This document shows positions 60,880-64,000 of a stretch of 64,000 nucleotides of DNA, one piece after another. This stretch comes from CAVZOY01 sp963777095 (GTDB lineage Bacteria; Actinomycetota; Actinomycetes; Mycobacteriales; Geodermatophilaceae). The position numbers and the translations under genes are program-made. Positions within the stretch are counted from its first letter, which is position 1. Every line of letters begins with the position of its first letter. The DNA lies in contig CAVZOY010000006.1 in the NCBI GenBank assembly GCA_963777095.1, positions 1,302,001-1,366,000 on the forward strand, in the 5' to 3' direction. The notes below the pieces were generated by a model, which saw only the letters and a list, made by a program, of their open reading frames with translations, had not been told where the DNA came from and did no database searches.

Positions 60880-62008
60880 CGACCGGACAGGTCGACGTAC
60901 TGGTCGTCGGAGCCGGGCTGGCCGGGCTGCACACCGCCCGACTGCTCGCCGAGCAGGGCCACGACGTGCTGCTCGCCGAACGGCGGCCGACGCTCACCGG
61001 CGCCATCCGCACGACCGGGATCTTCGTCCGGAAGACGCTGGACGACTTCCCTCTGCCCGACGACTGCCTCGGCCCGCCCATCCGACGGGTCGTGCTCTAC
61101 CCGCCGGACCTGCAGCGCCCGGTAGAGCTGATCAGCGAGCGGGACGAGTACCGCGTGGGCGACATGGCGCCGCTCTACGTGGCGGCGGCCCGGGCCGCGG
61201 CCGACGCCGGCGTCCGGATCGCGCTCGGCACGCGGTACGCCGGCCGGGGACTGCGCACCTCGGTCCTGGCGGGTCCGGACGGCCCGGTCAAGGTGCGGGC
61301 CCGGTTCGTCGTCGGCGCCGACGGAGCCCGCTCGCGGGTCGCCCGTGACCTCGGTCTGGACCGCAACTCCCACCTGCTGGTCGGTGCCGAGGAGGTCTTC
61401 CCGATCTCCGCGGGCGCCGAGCCGCCGACGTTCCACTGCGTGCTCGATCCGTCGCTGGCGCCCGGCTACCTGGGGTGGGTGGTCAACGACGGGCGGCATG
61501 CGCACGTCGGTGTGGCCGGGTACGCCGACCGCTTTCCGGAGGGGCTCCGCGCAGCCCTGGGCCGCTTCAGCGCCTCGGCGCCGGGACTGCGCGACGGCGA
61601 CCGCCCCGCCGACGTCGAGCGACGCGGAGGCCCGATCCCCGTCGGCGGGCTGCTGCGCCGGATCGGCTGCCCGGACGGGCTCCTCGTCGGCGATGCGGCG
61701 GGCGCCGTGTCCCCGCTCACCGCGGGTGGTCTCGATCCGTGCCTGCGGCTGTCGCAGATCGCCGCCGAGGTCCTGGACGACGCCCTGCGCGCCGGGCGGC
61801 CGGACGCCCTGGCGCACTACGACGGAGCCGCCCTGCGCGCCGGGTTCCGCGGCCGGCTGCTGATGCGTCGCGGGCTGGCACAGGTGCGCACGCCCGCGGT
61901 GGCGGCGGCCGCGTTCACCCTGCTGCGCACGCCGCTCGGGCAGGCCGCGGCGCGCCGGATCCTCTTCGGCGATCGCTCCTTCCCCGCACCCCGCCCGGCG
62001 GCGGTCGG

Positions 62009-62024
<16 letters not shown>
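60876..62024 (+). CDS. FAD-dependent oxidoreductase, geranylgeranyl-reductase-like
   Basis: 382 aa. N-terminal dinucleotide-binding motif VLVVGAGLAGLHTARLLAEQ, the middle ARFVVGADGARSRVARDLGL (the DG motif of group A flavoproteins) and LLVGDAAGAVSPLTAGGLDP for ribityl binding. Similar proteins reduce isoprenoid chains or hydroxylate aromatics. GTG start overlaps the XRE stop by four bases. Confidence 0.85.

Positions 62025-64000
<1,976 letters not shown>

Overview
High-GC actinobacterial chromosome. Gene order and content (dispersed purB-purC, purS-purQ-purL, purF-purM followed by a DUF3073 protein; GTG/ATGA-coupled starts; a tRNA Glu-Asp-Phe cluster) suggest a member of the Frankiales/Geodermatophilales type, but no rRNA or marker phylogeny is available here, so the genus is an inference.

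Layout. (1) 1-15.4 kb: a catabolic locus with two convergent LacI regulators, a THI5/NMT1-like binding protein, a C-C-hydrolase-like alpha/beta hydrolase, a beta-hydroxyacid dehydrogenase, an M24 'pita-bread' protein with an altered metal site, succinate-semialdehyde dehydrogenase, a two-subunit molybdenum hydroxylase in a tight operon with a GntR regulator and a VOC protein, and a fused E1 plus E2 2-oxoacid dehydrogenase. (2) 15.4-31.2 kb: AI-2E-type permease and de novo purine genes (purB, purC, purS, purQ, purL, purF, purM), with an SCP-like protein, a DUF1906/VCBS secreted protein and an oxalate/formate-type MFS transporter with its small subunit. (3) 31.2-47.5 kb: envelope and housekeeping genes (leucine/valine dehydrogenase, M23 peptidase, lipoproteins, MBL hydrolase, metallophosphoesterase, GtrA, Rieske protein, FkbM methyltransferase) and four tRNAs. 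(4) 47.5-59.5 kb: an integrated plasmid-like element inserted in the 3' part of tRNA-Lys(TTT), bounded by 44-bp direct repeats with one mismatch. (5) 59.5-64 kb: MmcQ/YjbR, DUF2975-XRE pair, a geranylgeranyl-reductase-like flavoprotein and a UvrA-like ATPase that runs off the right edge.

The most unusual part is the element. It carries a remnant integrase, a long two-stage hairpin in front of a Replic_Relax-type protein, a small membrane protein and a TraG/FtsK-like ATPase in an overlapping operon, a gene-free stretch with a perfect DnaA box, an excisionase, and a segregation locus. In that locus a ParA ATPase and a ribbon-helix-helix protein are surrounded by three clusters of 9-bp iterons. 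The largest cluster lies inside the ribbon-helix-helix gene itself, in frame, and encodes a Gly-Thr-Ser-like tripeptide repeat; a DUF433/PIN-like toxin-antitoxin pair sits between it and the last cluster. An IS3-type insertion and a free-standing AbfB-like beta-trefoil protein complete the cargo.

A caution on the sequence itself: at least ten otherwise complete genes, including the core gene purC, are broken by single-base gains or losses, mostly in short G or C runs. Restoring one base each time gives full-length products with whole codons. I read this mainly as residual sequencing error, so frame breaks are flagged rather than treated as proven gene loss.
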